DNA of 64,000 nucleotides from Endomychus coccineus (taxonomy: Eukaryota > Arthropoda > Insecta > Coleoptera > Endomychidae), in the NCBI GenBank assembly GCA_958510875.1, contig OY294068.1, forward strand, positions 27,694,297 to 27,758,296. Direction: 5' to 3'. The translations under genes were made by a program, and so were the position numbers. Below the pieces are notes generated by a model that had not been told where the DNA came from, made no database searches, and saw nothing but the letters and a program-made list of their open reading frames with translations. Below, piece after piece: positions 9,645 to 20,765 of this stretch (position 1 is the first letter of the stretch; every line of letters begins with the position of its first letter).

Positions 9645-11600
9645 AAAATTGTTATTTTGGGACAGAAATACCCACTCGGGGGGTTTTTGGGGTCTCTAAT
9701 CACGATTCCGAACTCAAAAATAACAGAAGTATTCATCACACCTAGAAATTGGCCAATTGGCACCGGAAGTTGATGATATCTAACACAATTTATACTTTTT
9801 CTTGCAAAAATGGGCTCTATTAGTTTTTTGAGCTAGCAATCACTATACCGAAACCAAAGATGACAAGGTCATTCATAATCGCCCGGAACTTGGCCCAATG
9901 AAACGAAAGTTGTTGGAATTCACTATAATTTAGACCATTTTCTTGCAAAAAATGAACTGAATTGGTTTTATTGACCTATCAATCTCTGTACCAAATTCAA
10001 AGATAACGAAATCATTCATAATTGTCCAGAAATTGGACAATTAGAGCCGGAAATTGATGGAATTTACCAAAATTTAGACCTTTCTCTTGCGAAAAATGAA
10101 TTCAATTGGTTTTTTGAGCTATCAATCTCTATACCAAATTCAAAAATAAAGAAATCATTCATAATTATCCAGAAATTGGTCACTTAGAGCCGGAAATTGA
10201 TGGAATTTACCAAAATTTAGACCTTTTTCTTGCGAAAAATGGACTCAATTAGTTTTTCGAGCTAGCAATCACTATACCGAAACCAAAGATGACAAGGTCA
10301 TTCATAATCGCCCGGAAGTTGGCCGAATGGAAACGGAAGTTGTTGGAATTGACCATAATTTAGACCATTTTCTTGCAAAAAATGAACTGAATTGGTTTTA
10401 TTGAGCTATCAATCTCTATACCAAATTCAAAGATAACAAAATCATTCATAATTGTCCAGAAATTGGTCAATTAGAGCCGGAAATTGATGGAATTTACCAA
10501 AATTTAGACCTTTCTCTTGCGAAAAATGAATTCAATTGGTTTTTTGAGCTATCAATCTCTATACCAAATTCAAAAATAACGAAATCATTCATAATTATCC
10601 AGAAATTGGTCACTTAGAGCCGGAAATTGATACGGAATTTACCAAAATTTAGACATTTTTCTTGCGAAAAATGGACTCAATCAGTTTTTTGAGCTAGCAA
10701 TCACTATACCGAAACCAAAGATGACAAGGTCATTCATAATCGCCCGGAACTTGGCCAAATGGAAACGGAAGTTGTTGGAATTCACCATAATTTAGACCAT
10801 TTTCTTGCAAAAAATGAACTGAATTGGTTTTATTGAGCTATCAATCTCTATACCAAATTCAAAGATAACGAAATCATTCATAATTGTCCAGAAATTGGTC
10901 AATTAGAGCCGGAAATTGATGGAATTTACCAAAATTTAGACCTTTTCTTGCGAAAAATGAATTCAATTGGTTGTTTTGAGCTATCAATCTCTATACCAAA
11001 TTCAAATATAACGAAATCATTCATAATTATCCAGAAATTGGTCAATTAGAGCCGGAAATTGATGGAATTTACCAAAATTTAGACCTTTTTCTTGCGAAAA
11101 ATGAATTCAATTGGGTTTTTTGAGCTAATAATCAGTATACCAAATAAAAGATAAGATATCAATCTATAACAGTCCGAAAATTGACCAATTGGAACCGGAA
11201 GTTATGAAGTGCATAAGATTTGATGCTGTTTCATATTCCTATGACATATTAAAAACTCAGTTATAATCATATGTTAATGATAACATACACCATGCGAGGG
11301 AAATAAATAAATAGAAAGTTTTAGTTACTTATTATTATTATTTCCACATCCACAGTTCGTCCTTACATTCATTCGGTACAGTGATTGCTGGCTCAAAAAA
11401 AAACAATTGAGCCAATTTTTTGCAAGACAAAGGTATAAATTATGTTAAATATCATCAACTTTCGGTGCCAATTGGCCAATTTCCAGGTGATGATGAATTA
11501 TTCTGTTATTTTTAACTTCGGAATCGTAATTAGAGACCCCAAAAACTCCCGAGTAAGTATTTCTGTCTTAAAATAACAATTTTTTTGAGACAAAGATCAA
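9645..11600. mobile_element. TIR element with internal satellite
   Basis: Outer arms of about 200 bp (about 9645-9840 and 11385-11600) are inverted copies. Examples are 'ggtctctaatcacgattccg' against its complement near 11525, and 'ttggccaattggcaccg' against its complement near 11470. The arms may extend to about 9565 and 11655. Between them lies a tandem array whose monomer is homologous to the inner part of the left arm. No transposase frame exists, and the superfamily is undetermined. The element splits the dispersed repeat found intact at 48600-49030, which shows that it was inserted. Confidence 0.65.
9697..11165 (+). repeat. ~145-bp satellite, three-monomer higher-order period
   Basis: About ten head-to-tail monomers, each with landmarks of the type 'gagctatcaatctctatacc', 'attcataattgtccagaaat', 'gccggaaattgatgg' and 'tttcttgcgaaaaatga'. 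Monomers with the variant 'gagctagcaatcactatacc' and 'aatcgcccgg' start near 9829, 10258 and 10689. The spacing is about 430 bp, or three monomers, so the array has a higher-order organisation. The last monomer near 11121 is more diverged. Confidence 0.85.
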
Positions 11601-11654
11601 CTGTACAAACATATTCCAATAGTTGCCGTTTTCTCGTCTAAAATTACTGTGCTA

Positions 11655-11830
11655 TTAGTTCTTGATCACTTTAAGTTTGTATTAGAGAGTACCATGTAGT
11701 GAACATTGAAACCATATATCACATTTCGTACCCAGTGTTGTGATTCCGACCATCTGCTCACATGTCTAAGTTCCATACCAAACTTCTACCATAACCTTGT
11801 TCTGATATTACAAGGCGACCCTTTCATCAG
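11655..11830. repeat. Dispersed repeat, right part
   Basis: Corresponds to 48905-49030 ('gtgttgtgattcc' and 'accatctgctc' are shared). It is separated from its left part (9185-9440) by the satellite element. Confidence 0.65.
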
Positions 11831-11965
11831 TTATGTTATTATAATACAACAATCGTGCAAAGTTAAAGTTTTTACCATTTAATCACGCAAAGTGATTTAC
11901 AGCCTTGTCACGATAAAGACATTAAAAAGTCAGATAGGTAAATTATAAGCAGTTGCGCAAATAGA

Positions 11966-12516
11966 AAAGCTATGGAAGAACCAGCTGAGAGACCTTCTAA
12001 AAATATTCATTTTGTGGTAAAGAAAAACTCGAACGATCTAGACTATTTTTCTGTAAGGGATATTTCTTATATTCGAAACAACGATTACTATAACCGTAGA
12101 AAAAATCAACCATCACTGCCACGTTCTACCGAAGCTGCCATGAACGTATTGAAAAATTTGGAAATCTGTTAGATGTTAAATGGATTGGATTCCGATCCCA
12201 TCTTGCTCAGTCATGGCTTAGACAAATTAAAAATCTGGCCTTAACTGTTGAATTCAAAGACAAAAATAGTGACATAGGTTAATGGCTTAGATATGTCTTA
12301 GGTTTGCCATTTTTAAATCCAAGTGATGTAGGAGATTGTTTCGCATTCGATTTCGAAGAAATTCAACCCGAGGCTGATAGGGTATATACGTTTTCTGACT
12401 ATCTTGTGAATTCACACCTCAGGAATATGACCGCCATCGCACAGGCATCGCCTACACATTGTCATAAGCTACAGCCTATCCAGAATTTTCAAAACGATCA
12501 GTGGTATTCACGTTAA
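11966..12516 (+). pseudogene. MULE-type transposase fragment
   Basis: An open start (MEEPAERPSKNIHFVV...) leads into SVRDISYIRNNDYYNRRKNQPSLPRS. A second frame reads SHLAQSWLRQIKNLALTVEFKDKNSDIG, then an in-frame stop, then WLRYVLGLPFLNPSDVGDCFAFDFEEIQP and VYTFSDYLVNSHL. The block GLPFL(N/P)P-DVGDCF followed by a D(Y/F)LV segment is what I know from the C-terminal part of Mutator-like (MULE) transposases common in insects. At least one frameshift near 12175 and one stop near 12281 break it, and the DDE catalytic core is missing. Assignment rests on motif memory. Confidence 0.5.
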
Positions 12517-12520
12517 TAAC

Positions 12521-12830
12521 TTGTCGTAGGTTCTAGGAAATTTAAATGAAATATCTATCACAGAAAGTAGAACAAAGGGGAATTTTCTATGTACCAATAC
12601 TTCACTCGAGGAAACTCTGTGATTTACATGGCATCCTGATAATTTACCTCCCAGTGCGTCCCATAAAGTGGATTTAACGAAAACGGATTGAATCTCGAAT
12701 TGGTTATTACATAATCGTAAGTGACCTCGAATTTAGTTTCATAAAACTTAAGGAAGCGTTAGCTATAATTCTGAGATTGGGATCATGAGCTACGTCTAAA
12801 AACCATGGATTCATCTACAAGTATCATATA
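12521..12830. other. No recognisable gene
   Basis: Short gap between the MULE remnant and the Penelope-like element; nothing recognised. Confidence 0.5.
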
Positions 12831-12878
12831 CGAATTCTCGAGAAATAGGTCACACTAACATATATGTTCATTATTTTC

Positions 12879-12920
12879 GTCTTTACGTACGCTTCGGTTT
12901 CACGATCATCATGAGAAGAC
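12879..12920 (-). ncRNA. Degenerate hammerhead-like motif
   Basis: Equivalent to the 42-nt candidates at 62172-62213 and 63284-63325. Stem I (GTCTT/AAGAC) and the loop block ACGTACGTA are kept. The CTGATGA core reads CTCATGA, GAAA reads GAAG, and the second stem has changed, so this copy is unlikely to cleave. Confidence 0.5.
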
Positions 12921-13269
12921 TAATTATGACTGAAACGGGATTACTTATAACTAATTGTATTGGCACAAAGCGTCCTTATCGCACAAATTTCAATTAAAAA
13001 TGCCCACGTCACCGAAACAAACAGGAATACGGATAACCGAAATTGTAACACATCAATGTTATAAGTATAACATATCAACAATCCACTGTTTAGTAGTATT
13101 TTCATATAATACGAACTCATGTCAACACAGTCTATGAACGACTAAAAACAAGAACATTACGTTCAAGTACCTTACTAGAAATATTGCTATTTGAGCATTC
13201 TATCTATTCTCCAGAATAGATCTTATATAATAATTGATTTTTAAAATATTAACATTTTTGTGATCGAAT

Positions 13270-13400
13270 CGATGGTTATCAAAGCAGTTTCCTTTTCTTG
13301 TGCTATACTTATAGCCATACATTATTTTTTGTAAGTATTGTTTAGAGATCACAGTATAACTCTCATCGCAATCTATACAATTTAATTTGTATACTGTGTG
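13270..13400 (-). pseudogene. PLE GIY-YIG endonuclease remnant
   Basis: Across frames the minus strand reads (Y)KLNCIDCDESYT, then QYLQK and HKYSTRKG-like residues. That resembles the start of a PLE GIY-YIG domain (YKLxCxxCxxxYIGQT-x-R). The GQT part is broken by stops. It lies just after the RT linker, in the right order for a PLE. Confidence 0.45.
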
Positions 13401-13739
13401 GGTTTATTTATTTTTAGATTTGAGTAGTTGTACTGTTAGTAATAGTAGGTTTATGCGCAACATTTATATCATACTTTTTCAAACATTTCTCAATTTTCTC
13501 TGAGGTCTCTGGAATGTTGGTAATGTAATAAAATTGTCTGTATTACTTTTTATGTTATTTATAATGAAGATTCATTATAGGTTTTGTTTATTCTTTCTTT
13601 AATGATGCGATTGAAAAATGTTTTTGGGTAGACATTTATTTCCAGTCTATAACGAACAATTTTTTTATTTTTGGGACGGTCCTCTGGGTGAAACAATTTA
13701 ACGGCGCGATCTGTAAAGCTGTTTATAACACTTTTTTAT

Positions 13740-14540
13740 AACTTGTTGGTGCAACGGAATTGGAATGAAGATAACGTTGAGACCAAACTTCTTTCGTAAA
13801 CCACGAAGTTTTTTTTTTCATCTGCATCATGCCTAATGTTTATATCTAGGAAATTTATATTTTTGTTCACTTCTATTTCACAAGTAAATTGAAGTTTACA
13901 GTGGAAGTTGTTGAAGTTATTAATCACATACTGAATTTTATCATTGGGAACACACATTAGGCAATCATCTACATACCGTTTAAAGAATACGGATTGAAAA
14001 TCTAATGAATTTATTACAGATGCACTCCATGACTAGTTTAGCAATAGTAACTGAAGTAGGAGATCCTATTTGTACCGAATATTTGTCCAAAATATTGCTC
14101 ACCGTATTGAAAATAAGTGCATTCTAAACAAAACTGTACTGCATTTATAAATGCAGATTGATCTAGAGGTATGTAGTTTTTAATCTCTGCTCAACGTTTT
14201 TTGATGCAAATCAATGCCAAAATGACTGGTATATTTGTAAATAAAGAAACAACGTCCAAGGAAATTAATTGATGATCTATGGGTACGGATTGATTTTTTA
14301 TAAATTCATTAAAATGCCATGAGTCTTTCATATAAAATTCATTTTTTCCTATTATATTATTGATAGATTTTGATAGAAACTTTGAAAAATTGTGGGTAGG
14401 CGCTCTAATATTACTTACAATGAGTCTTGAAGGTATATCATTTTTATGCAGTTCAGGAAGCCGATAGATATAAGGTGCTTGTCCATTATGGCAAATTAAT
14501 TTATTTTTCAATTCCATAGGGATTATCTTATTTATCATTT
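13740..14540 (-). pseudogene. PLE reverse transcriptase
   Basis: The core of the element's polymerase. The frame from 14538 gives APYIYRLPELHKNDIPSRLIVSN, SPTHN-like RAPTHNFSKFLS, and LISLDVVSLFTNIPV (motif A with its catalytic Asp). After frame changes come EQYFGQIFGT (before motif B), then FFKRYVDDCLMCVPNDKIQ with an intact YVDD (motif C, near 13970), and INFLDINI. These are classic PLE RT blocks. At least two shifts and a lost stretch after motif A separate the pieces. The intact YVDD suggests moderate age. Confidence 0.8.
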
Positions 14541-14890
14541 ATTTATTAATTCATTCATGTCCTTTTGTACTGATAATGTAGGGTCAGATTTCAATTTCTT
14601 GTGAGTTATTTCATCATTCAATAGATTTCCTATTTTGTTTTCGTGTAGTCATTTCTATGCATTATGACGGTTTTATTACATTTATCCGCGTTCGAAACTA
14701 ATATTTGAGGGTGAGCAACTAAGAACTCTTTTGTCTTTTTTGTATGATAGTCAAAACGATCTTTTGCCATGCCTATTTCAGCTCTCGGTTTATTTATCTG
14801 TCAAGATGTTACAAATTTAATTTCTAATTTCATGTTTTTCCTCTGAATTTTATTCCTAATTTCGCATTCTTAATTAGCAAGTATCGATAT

Positions 14891-15425
14891 AATTTTCAAT
14901 GAGAATGCTTGATGACATTTTGTGATACAGATCAGAAAAGCTAATGCTCCGTAAATTAACGTAACTAGAGACTCCAATCTCGATTCACTAATTCACACTT
15001 CGTATTAACTGATCCGAGATTCACTTCGTGTTCAACGAGATTCCAATAACAGATAATCTCAATCAAAACATCACAGTTTGCTGCGTTGGTGGAAACATTA
15101 TGAAATAGAATATTCTTGGAATTTGAAAGCATTTATGATAATTAAATTGTTAGAAAACGTTACATGCCACGTGACCAACAGGGTGGAAATCATTGCGCAA
15201 TTCCTAATGCATTTCTGCTTTATAGCGTACACGCTCATAACCGCCGGCAAAATATTTACTAACAGGTAATCCACCTCTATCGCAACAATTGTCTCCGAGT
15301 TATATTGGAAATGGGAGCAGATTGGTGTTTCTCGAAAGGAATCAAATGTACGAGAGAGACACAATGTTGAAGATAAAATATTAGTAAGTCAGATATTTCA
15401 TAACTCGCCTAGACCATATATAGGC
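14891..15425. other. No recognisable gene
   Basis: No domain or repeat recognised. Frames are below 90 codons and lack family signatures. Confidence 0.45.
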
Positions 15426-15429
15426 ATTA

Positions 15430-16425
15430 AAGGAGCAAAATCGACGATTTTTGCCCGAATTCTAATTTTGGTATATTCTCATGTATTATGACGCGATGAC
15501 CACGATGGTGTAGTTCAAATTTGGATTAACCCTGTGCTTAAAAAAATATGGCAATTTTTTGGACCCAAAATATGTCCATTTTCGATTTTTTACATTTTAA
15601 GAGAAAACTATGAGTTGTATGAAAAAATGTTCTGAATAAAAGTTCTTGGAAAAGTTAATACGCGATTTTTGACTCCAGCCCGAAGTCAAGTCGAGGTTGT
15701 GGGCACAAGATGGAGCCCATTTAGTGTGTTTTTTGGCACATTGAAAAATTGAGTATGTCAGAGAATTTTTGGTTTTTCGTATTCTGTTCCAGTGAAAAAA
15801 CAATATTTTTATTTCTCTTTTTTCATCTTTTTGGTATTTTGACTTACCTTAATTTTTGGCGCGAAAATCGACCATTTTGAAAAATCCTTATTTCGAAAAT
15901 TTCAGACGAAATACTCATGTATACATCGATCTAAAACCAAATTGATTCGACAGACTTCATTATTCTGCACCTATTATTCATAATCCAAGCATTTTGGTCT
16001 GGAGACATAACTTTGGAGCCATTTTGAAAATTTTGGACCACCGAAAAACCCAAATTTTATGAGGTTCGAAATTTTTCAATTAGGTACTATTTTTTCATCG
16101 AAACAGAATATGAAAAACAACAAGACGTATACCTACTCAATTTTTCAATGTGCTAAAAACAAACTAAATGAGCCCTATCTTGGGCCCACGATCTCTAATC
16201 GACTTCGAACTGAAGACAAAAATTGCGTATTAATTTTTTTAATTTTTTCGTACAACCTAGTCTTCTCTCAAAACGCAAAAAATCGAAAAACAGCCATTTT
16301 CTGGGTCCAAAAACAGTTTTTCGAGTACAGTGTTAATCCAAATGTAAGCTACACGATAGTGTTCAACGCGTCAAGATAGATAAGAATAGACCGAAAGTAG
16401 ATTTTGTCAAAATTCGGACGATAAA
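15430..16425. mobile_element. ~1-kb foldback (inverted-repeat) element
   Basis: The left arm (15430-15850) and right arm (15990-16425) are diverged inverted copies. Examples are 'ctcaatttttcaatgtgc' near 16138 against its complement near 15735, and 'ggttaatcc' near 15525 against its inverse near 16331. The frames at 15597-15803 and 16059-16379 encode related peptides only because the arms are inverted copies. No transposase or clear target duplication is seen. Confidence 0.6.
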
Positions 16426-16837
16426 GTTCCTCAAATGCTTGGACTTTTCCTTAAATGCCTGGAATTTATCCGATGCCCCGAGAAAGTGGTGAAGCAAGAT
16501 ACAATAGGCTGGTTAGGTCATCGAGGCTGCCCTGGTTGCAGAATCGACCCACCACACGAGGTGGAGTGTTCAGTGGGTATATCTGAGGTGATTAAAATTC
16601 GGGACTCAGGGACTTCCACACTACCTTATAGGATGTTACAGGACCATAAGGGTTTCAACCACGGTCGTACATACAGGTCTGGGAACTCGAGGCTGTTTCC
16701 TATGTGAGAAGTGAGTCCGCTAAGCGTCATCTGTTGCATAGGTGGCGCGTCAGTCGAAGAATGATCTCTGACACGTATACGATCTGCAACTGTCATTCTT
16801 GACTTGTAAACACAAGGAATACCGGTGTTTCAAGAAA

Positions 16838-17035
16838 AAAATGACGAAACCGTACATTGGGCCGAAATGCAAAACGGGGTACAAAAGTGTAAAGCAAGAA
16901 ATTTCTGTTTTTAAAGTGCAGAAATGCGAAAAAAGTGAATGCTTGCGATTCCGGATAGAAATAGTTTTAACGGAGTCTTTTATGTGTGCGAGCATGTATA
17001 ACCAAAAAGGGGAAGTTATTTTTAAGGTGAGTAAT
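16838..17035 (+). pseudogene. THAP-domain exon remnant, copy 1
   Basis: Starts MTKPYIGPKCKTGYKS and continues EISVFKVQK...LRFRIEIVLTESFMC and GEVIFKV. It matches the N-terminal THAP zinc-finger pattern (C-x2-4-C, FxxPKD-type segment, then C-x2-H), by which P-type transposases bind their ends. Here the first Cys is replaced (PYIGPKC), PKDAEMRKKW has been shortened by a shift, and the final C-x2-H is lost. The frame runs into AAG|GTGAGT, a consensus 5' splice site, also kept in the copies at 25.7 and 43.1 kb. The downstream catalytic exons are absent, so this is an N-terminal relic of a once spliced transposase. Confidence 0.6.
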
Positions 17036-17087
17036 ACATTTTGACAAGAGTAACAGTTCTATTCCTCTCTCAAATCAGAATAGTACA

Positions 17088-17832
17088 TACAGGGTGTCCT
17101 CGAACTGCGTGGCTAAAATAAAACCGGAAATTCTTTGATTCGAAAAAAATTTGATGAGCCTTTTTACTTATGCCTCAAGTGTCTTGTTTAGCCGGTAGAG
17201 GGCTTCAAAGTTGCAAAAATAATTTTGTTTTTTCAGTATAACTTGAGAACGTGATAAAGGACTTTTACAATATTTGGCAGATGAGTTACTGTCAATAATA
17301 GCCGTTTTTGAGAGCGGAGCATAGAGCCTTAGAGACCATAGAAATGGCTCAAACTTGAGGATGTAACGGGAAAAGTGTTCAGAACTTTTTTGTGGTTGAT
17401 GTAACTCACTCTATATTTTTTATGTAGATAGCATATCTAATTTGAAAACTTTCCTTACTCCTAGAAAATTTTGATAAAATCAACGGATTAGCTTGAAAAA
17501 ATTAATTTTCGAGTCTCTGCAATTTTGGCTTACTAATTTTACTTGATTAAAATACCTTAGTTGCCTTTGCTTTTCTAATGTCATTTTGGCATTTGGAGAA
17601 TTTATTCTCAAAACTGTCAGTTTTTACTTTGCTTTCCGTAAAAATTTTATAAAATTATGGCTCAAAATTTCACTAGCACTATACCGAAAAATCGAAATTA
17701 TTTTTGCAACTTTGAAGCCCTCTACCGGCTAAACAAGACACTTGAGGCAAAAGTAAAAAGGCTCATCAAATTTTTTTCGAATCAAAGAATCTTCGGTTTT
17801 ATTTTAGCCACGCAGTTCGAGGACACCCTGTA
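17088..17832. mobile_element. TA-flanked TIR element nested in the THAP element
   Basis: TIRs of about 150 bp begin CAGGGTGTCCTCGAACTGCG and end in the inverse, bordered by TA at 17088-17089 and 17831-17832. The inner arms share 'agccggtagagggcttcaaa'. There is no transposase, and the frame at 17657-17842 is arm sequence. TA duplication suggests a mariner-type miniature element. The copy at 43350 lacks it. Confidence 0.7.
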
Positions 17833-17977
17833 TTTTACTTAATAATGTGATTGTTGTCATACTTCGATCCAAGCGCTAGCTGGTGGCTGAGCGAGGGACT
17901 ACGAGTTTGGCGACATGTAAGAGACTCATGTCAAACATACGAGTTCCCAGACCTGTATATGCGACCGTGGTTTCAAC

Positions 17978-19085
17978 CACCTCCCCAAAAAAAAAAAACT
18001 TATCATTGAGTTAATATTAGTTGAAGTTATCGAGTTAGTTTTAACGAGTGACTCTATTTGTAGTGCCATGTTTGTATTATACAATAAACCATTAAATCAA
18101 CTAATGGTATCCTTCTTCCTCCCGACTTTCACCCTTTTTTTCAACCTTCACAGCTCATCGCGGTACCATCTGCCACTTTGCATTCTGACAACATGTGTCG
18201 TGCAGCCTATGTTTCTTAAATCCCATTCAAAATTTGATATTCCGAGCTCTCATCGTTGGCTCAGAAGTAAGTACGAAATATGCCAGCTAGAGTAATTTTC
18301 TTTATTTAATTATATCGGAATTAACTTTATGTAGCTCTGGAAGTAAATTATCCGAATTTAACGAAGTAACTTGAAAGAATATCAAGTTAAACACCGCGGT
18401 AATATAAAGCGAGATGAGAATTTCATTTGGTCGATTATCATAAATTACGTCAAATATTTCGTGGCCCGAAGGTTCGTAGGGCGAGCCGGTAATATTTCAT
18501 AGAATTTCCCAGGTCTAAATGTAATGACTGGTCTCACGTTAGTAAATTAAATGGATAGCGGTAGTGCGAAATTGTTATTTATAAGCATGTGTGTACAACG
18601 GCAAGCTGTGACAACCCAACATCTAACGAGAGAAACCCCGGAAAACCCTATTAAGGCAACCTTCAGAGAGGATATGCTACGTATTTTCATCTTCGGTGCA
18701 AACCTTTAGTCGCGATCGAACATTGAGAATACCGAAATATCAATTACTCTTGGTTCGAGTAAGTCTGGAAGGATATTCGAACAATAGCAGCTGTATTGGG
18801 CCTGCGAATTGGATTGACAAAGAAATGAAACTAATAATATTTGGTCTTATTCGATGTCTAAATATGTAAGCATGAATAATACATATTAATTAATTCAGCT
18901 TATGGAAAATCAACTTTTGACTGTAAAATTTAATCATGAAATTTTATTAACACAGTGACATCATCAGAATAAAGGAAAATTAACTAAATTACGTTTGAAG
19001 ATCTACCTATATACAATTGAATACCAAAATGTCATAGAATAAGCAAACAATAGTTTAAGTTAATAGAATTAGGTGATAAGAAATC
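17978..19085. other. No recognisable gene
   Basis: No family recognised. The plus-strand frame at 18068-18295 has no domain I know. A GC-richer patch near 18470-18500 has no coding signature. Confidence 0.4.
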
Positions 19086-19089
19086 AATG

Positions 19090-19800
19090 TAATGGGTTTT
19101 CTATTAAGACCGGGTAGATGTTAAAATTGAATAAAACAAGTTGTGTTTGAGATATCAACGAATTTTTTGTTTTATTTGAAAGGCCTATTAATGATATTAT
19201 GTGTGAAATATTGCATCGTTTAAATGGCCGCCGCGGCTTCGGTGGGTGGCGCGCATTCGAGATGTCCAATTTTCGACGATTCTGGCGCGTAGATCAGGTT
19301 GAATTTTAGCAATGGCACGGATTATGTTGACTTTGAGTGCACCGGTCGTTTGGGGCCTATTGGCATAGACCTGAGATTAAAGAAAACTCCAAAGAAAAAT
19401 CTAACGGGGGCAAATCGCTCGATCTCGGTGGATAGTTCACGTCGCCTCTGCGTGAGATAACAACCCTGTCCTCAAATCGCTCGGGCAGAATGTCCATTGT
19501 GGTATTAGCTGTGTGGCACGTGGCACCGTCTTCCTGAAACCATATATCGTCCACATCCATATGATCCAATTTGGGCCAAAAAAAATTGGTTAGCATAGAT
19601 CGGTAGCGCTCTCCGTTGACGGTGATGCCATTTTGATAATAAAGTTTTATCATTTGAACACATTGCTTGACACTGTAACTTGCCATGGTGATCTGTCTTG
19701 AGTGACTGAATAATAAACAATAGATTTGACAGATGCAACCTAAATAACATGGCTGCCATGAATTGTCGAAATCTACCCGTCCCTATTGGGAAACCCTTTA
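19090..19800 (-). mobile_element. Internally deleted mariner-like element
   Basis: The imperfect inverted ends (AATGGGTTTTCTATTAAGAC near 19091 and its counterpart ending near 19798) are bordered by TA. At about 710 bp it is roughly half the usual 1.3-kb mariner length, matching the internal deletion seen in its ORF. Confidence 0.65.
19270..19686 (-). pseudogene. Mariner-like transposase with internal deletion
   Basis: The frame starts MASYSVKQCVQMIKLYYQNG, which looks like the first 20 residues of a mariner-family helix-turn-helix domain. It then jumps directly to ITVNGERYRSMLTNFFWPKL from the catalytic half. DDIWFQEDGATCHTA (second catalytic Asp) and NYPPRSSDLPPLDF follow, the latter with the third acidic residue as D. 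I count 42 residues between those two acids, a wider spacing than DD34D/E members. About 150 residues including the first catalytic Asp are missing, although the frame remains open across the junction. The C-terminus is broken after 19357 and continues in shifted frames to about 19210. Confidence 0.65.
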
Positions 19801-19824
19801 TATCAATTCGTATCAGAATCATTA

Positions 19825-20680
19825 AAATTTATTATAAGTATTCATGTCATTATGCATTTCTATGTCGATTTTATTGTATAAATAGACATATACCATTTCG
19901 GTAATAATATCTACGAGTATTTATGTACCAAGTTGGTAAATCGAAATGTTTTAGGCTCGCAATGCTCAATGTGAAAATTGACCGAACTGGGCAATATGTC
20001 AAGTGTCTAAACATTTCTTTAGCAACGTATTACAACATCAACTACAATCTAATTTTTTTAATGAATGGAAAATATGAAATGTCATATTTTATGAATTATA
20101 TTTGGAAAAACAGTTAACAAAAACCGAGCTTATTGCCAAGCGGATGTTGTTTACAAACAACAATTTGGGAAAAGATATCGGAAATCCCATCCGTATCAAT
20201 TCAAAAAATAAGTTATTCCGAAATGCCTTTTGATATAGAAAATGGAGCAAAAGCCGCCATATACGCTTGTACTAGAGAAATCAAAATCAGCGTATGAAAC
20301 AAACAGAAAGTTCACTGTAAAATAAAATGATGGCTTCCACGAAAATTGTGGGTGAAAATGAAAATACAACCGCAAATAACAGTAAGAATATACCTATAAT
20401 TCATAATAATACATAGTATATGATATAAGTAGTCTTCACGAAAACTCTTTATATAAAATAAGAAATGACATTTCTTCGAAATAAAGCGCCCAATGTTTAA
20501 AGAAAAATGACATTACCTTTAAGCACTCGATGTCTAAGAGTATGTTCTTTTGAAAGTAAAATGGCAATGTGAATATCAGGTTTATATATTGATTGTAGGA
20601 AAAAGTATAAAACAGTGGCAAAAGCTAAAATACATCCGGATCAAAGCAGTTTGAACCAACGCACCCATTATGAATAAGAA
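19825..20680. other. No recognisable gene
   Basis: AT-rich, closed frames, nothing recognised. Confidence 0.45.
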
Positions 20681-20765
20681 ATAATCACCTTTATCCACTA
20701 AAAATAATGTTAAAGTAATGAGGACCAGTTCTTTAACAGTATTTTTAGTGGATAAGGGTGATTAT
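20681..20765. repeat. Long hairpin from a Penelope tail repeat
   Basis: Arms 20681-20715 and 20731-20765 are near-perfect inverted copies of about 35 bp around a 15-base loop. The arm sequence (with 'cttatccact' or 'agtggataag') is the same tail block seen at 37445, 38770, 23915 and 42275, so this is two inverted Penelope ends joined head to head. Confidence 0.7.

Larger units (their letters stand above)
12833..14890 (-). mobile_element. Penelope-like element, nearly full span
   Basis: In minus-strand order from 14890 there is an N-terminal region (PQILVSNADKCNKTV), then the reverse transcriptase, a linker (TDRAVKL, then NVYPKTFFNRIIKERINKTYNESS), a GIY-YIG remnant near 13270-13400 and a non-coding tail. 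The tail (12833-13265) is collinear with the left arm and centre of the palindrome at 62116-62772, including the hammerhead-like block. PLEs join an RT to a C-terminal GIY-YIG endonuclease and carry hammerhead motifs in their terminal repeats, so the layout fits well. Stops and frameshifts show it is inactive. Confidence 0.75.
16660..17969 (+). mobile_element. THAP-bearing P-like element, copy 1 (with nested insertion)
   Basis: The ends CACGGTCGTACATACAGGTC and the inverse ...CGACCGTG are bordered by perfect 8-bp direct repeats GTTTCAAC (16652-16659, 17970-17977). Eight-base duplications occur for P and hAT elements. The internal THAP-domain exon points to the P superfamily. A 741-bp TIR element (17090-17830) sits inside it, so the copy was about 570 bp before, like those at 25516 and 42929. 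Confidence 0.75.

Noticed and set aside
9697..11165. CRISPR-like repeat array
   Set aside because: Monomers are ~145 bp, contiguous and without unique spacers; it is a satellite in a eukaryotic genome.
15597..15803. Related peptides at 15597-15803 and 16059-16379 as a gene pair
   Set aside because: They are opposite arms of an inverted repeat.
16435..16707. 90-codon plus-strand frame as a gene
   Set aside because: It runs across the boundary of the P-like element (16660) and shows no domain.
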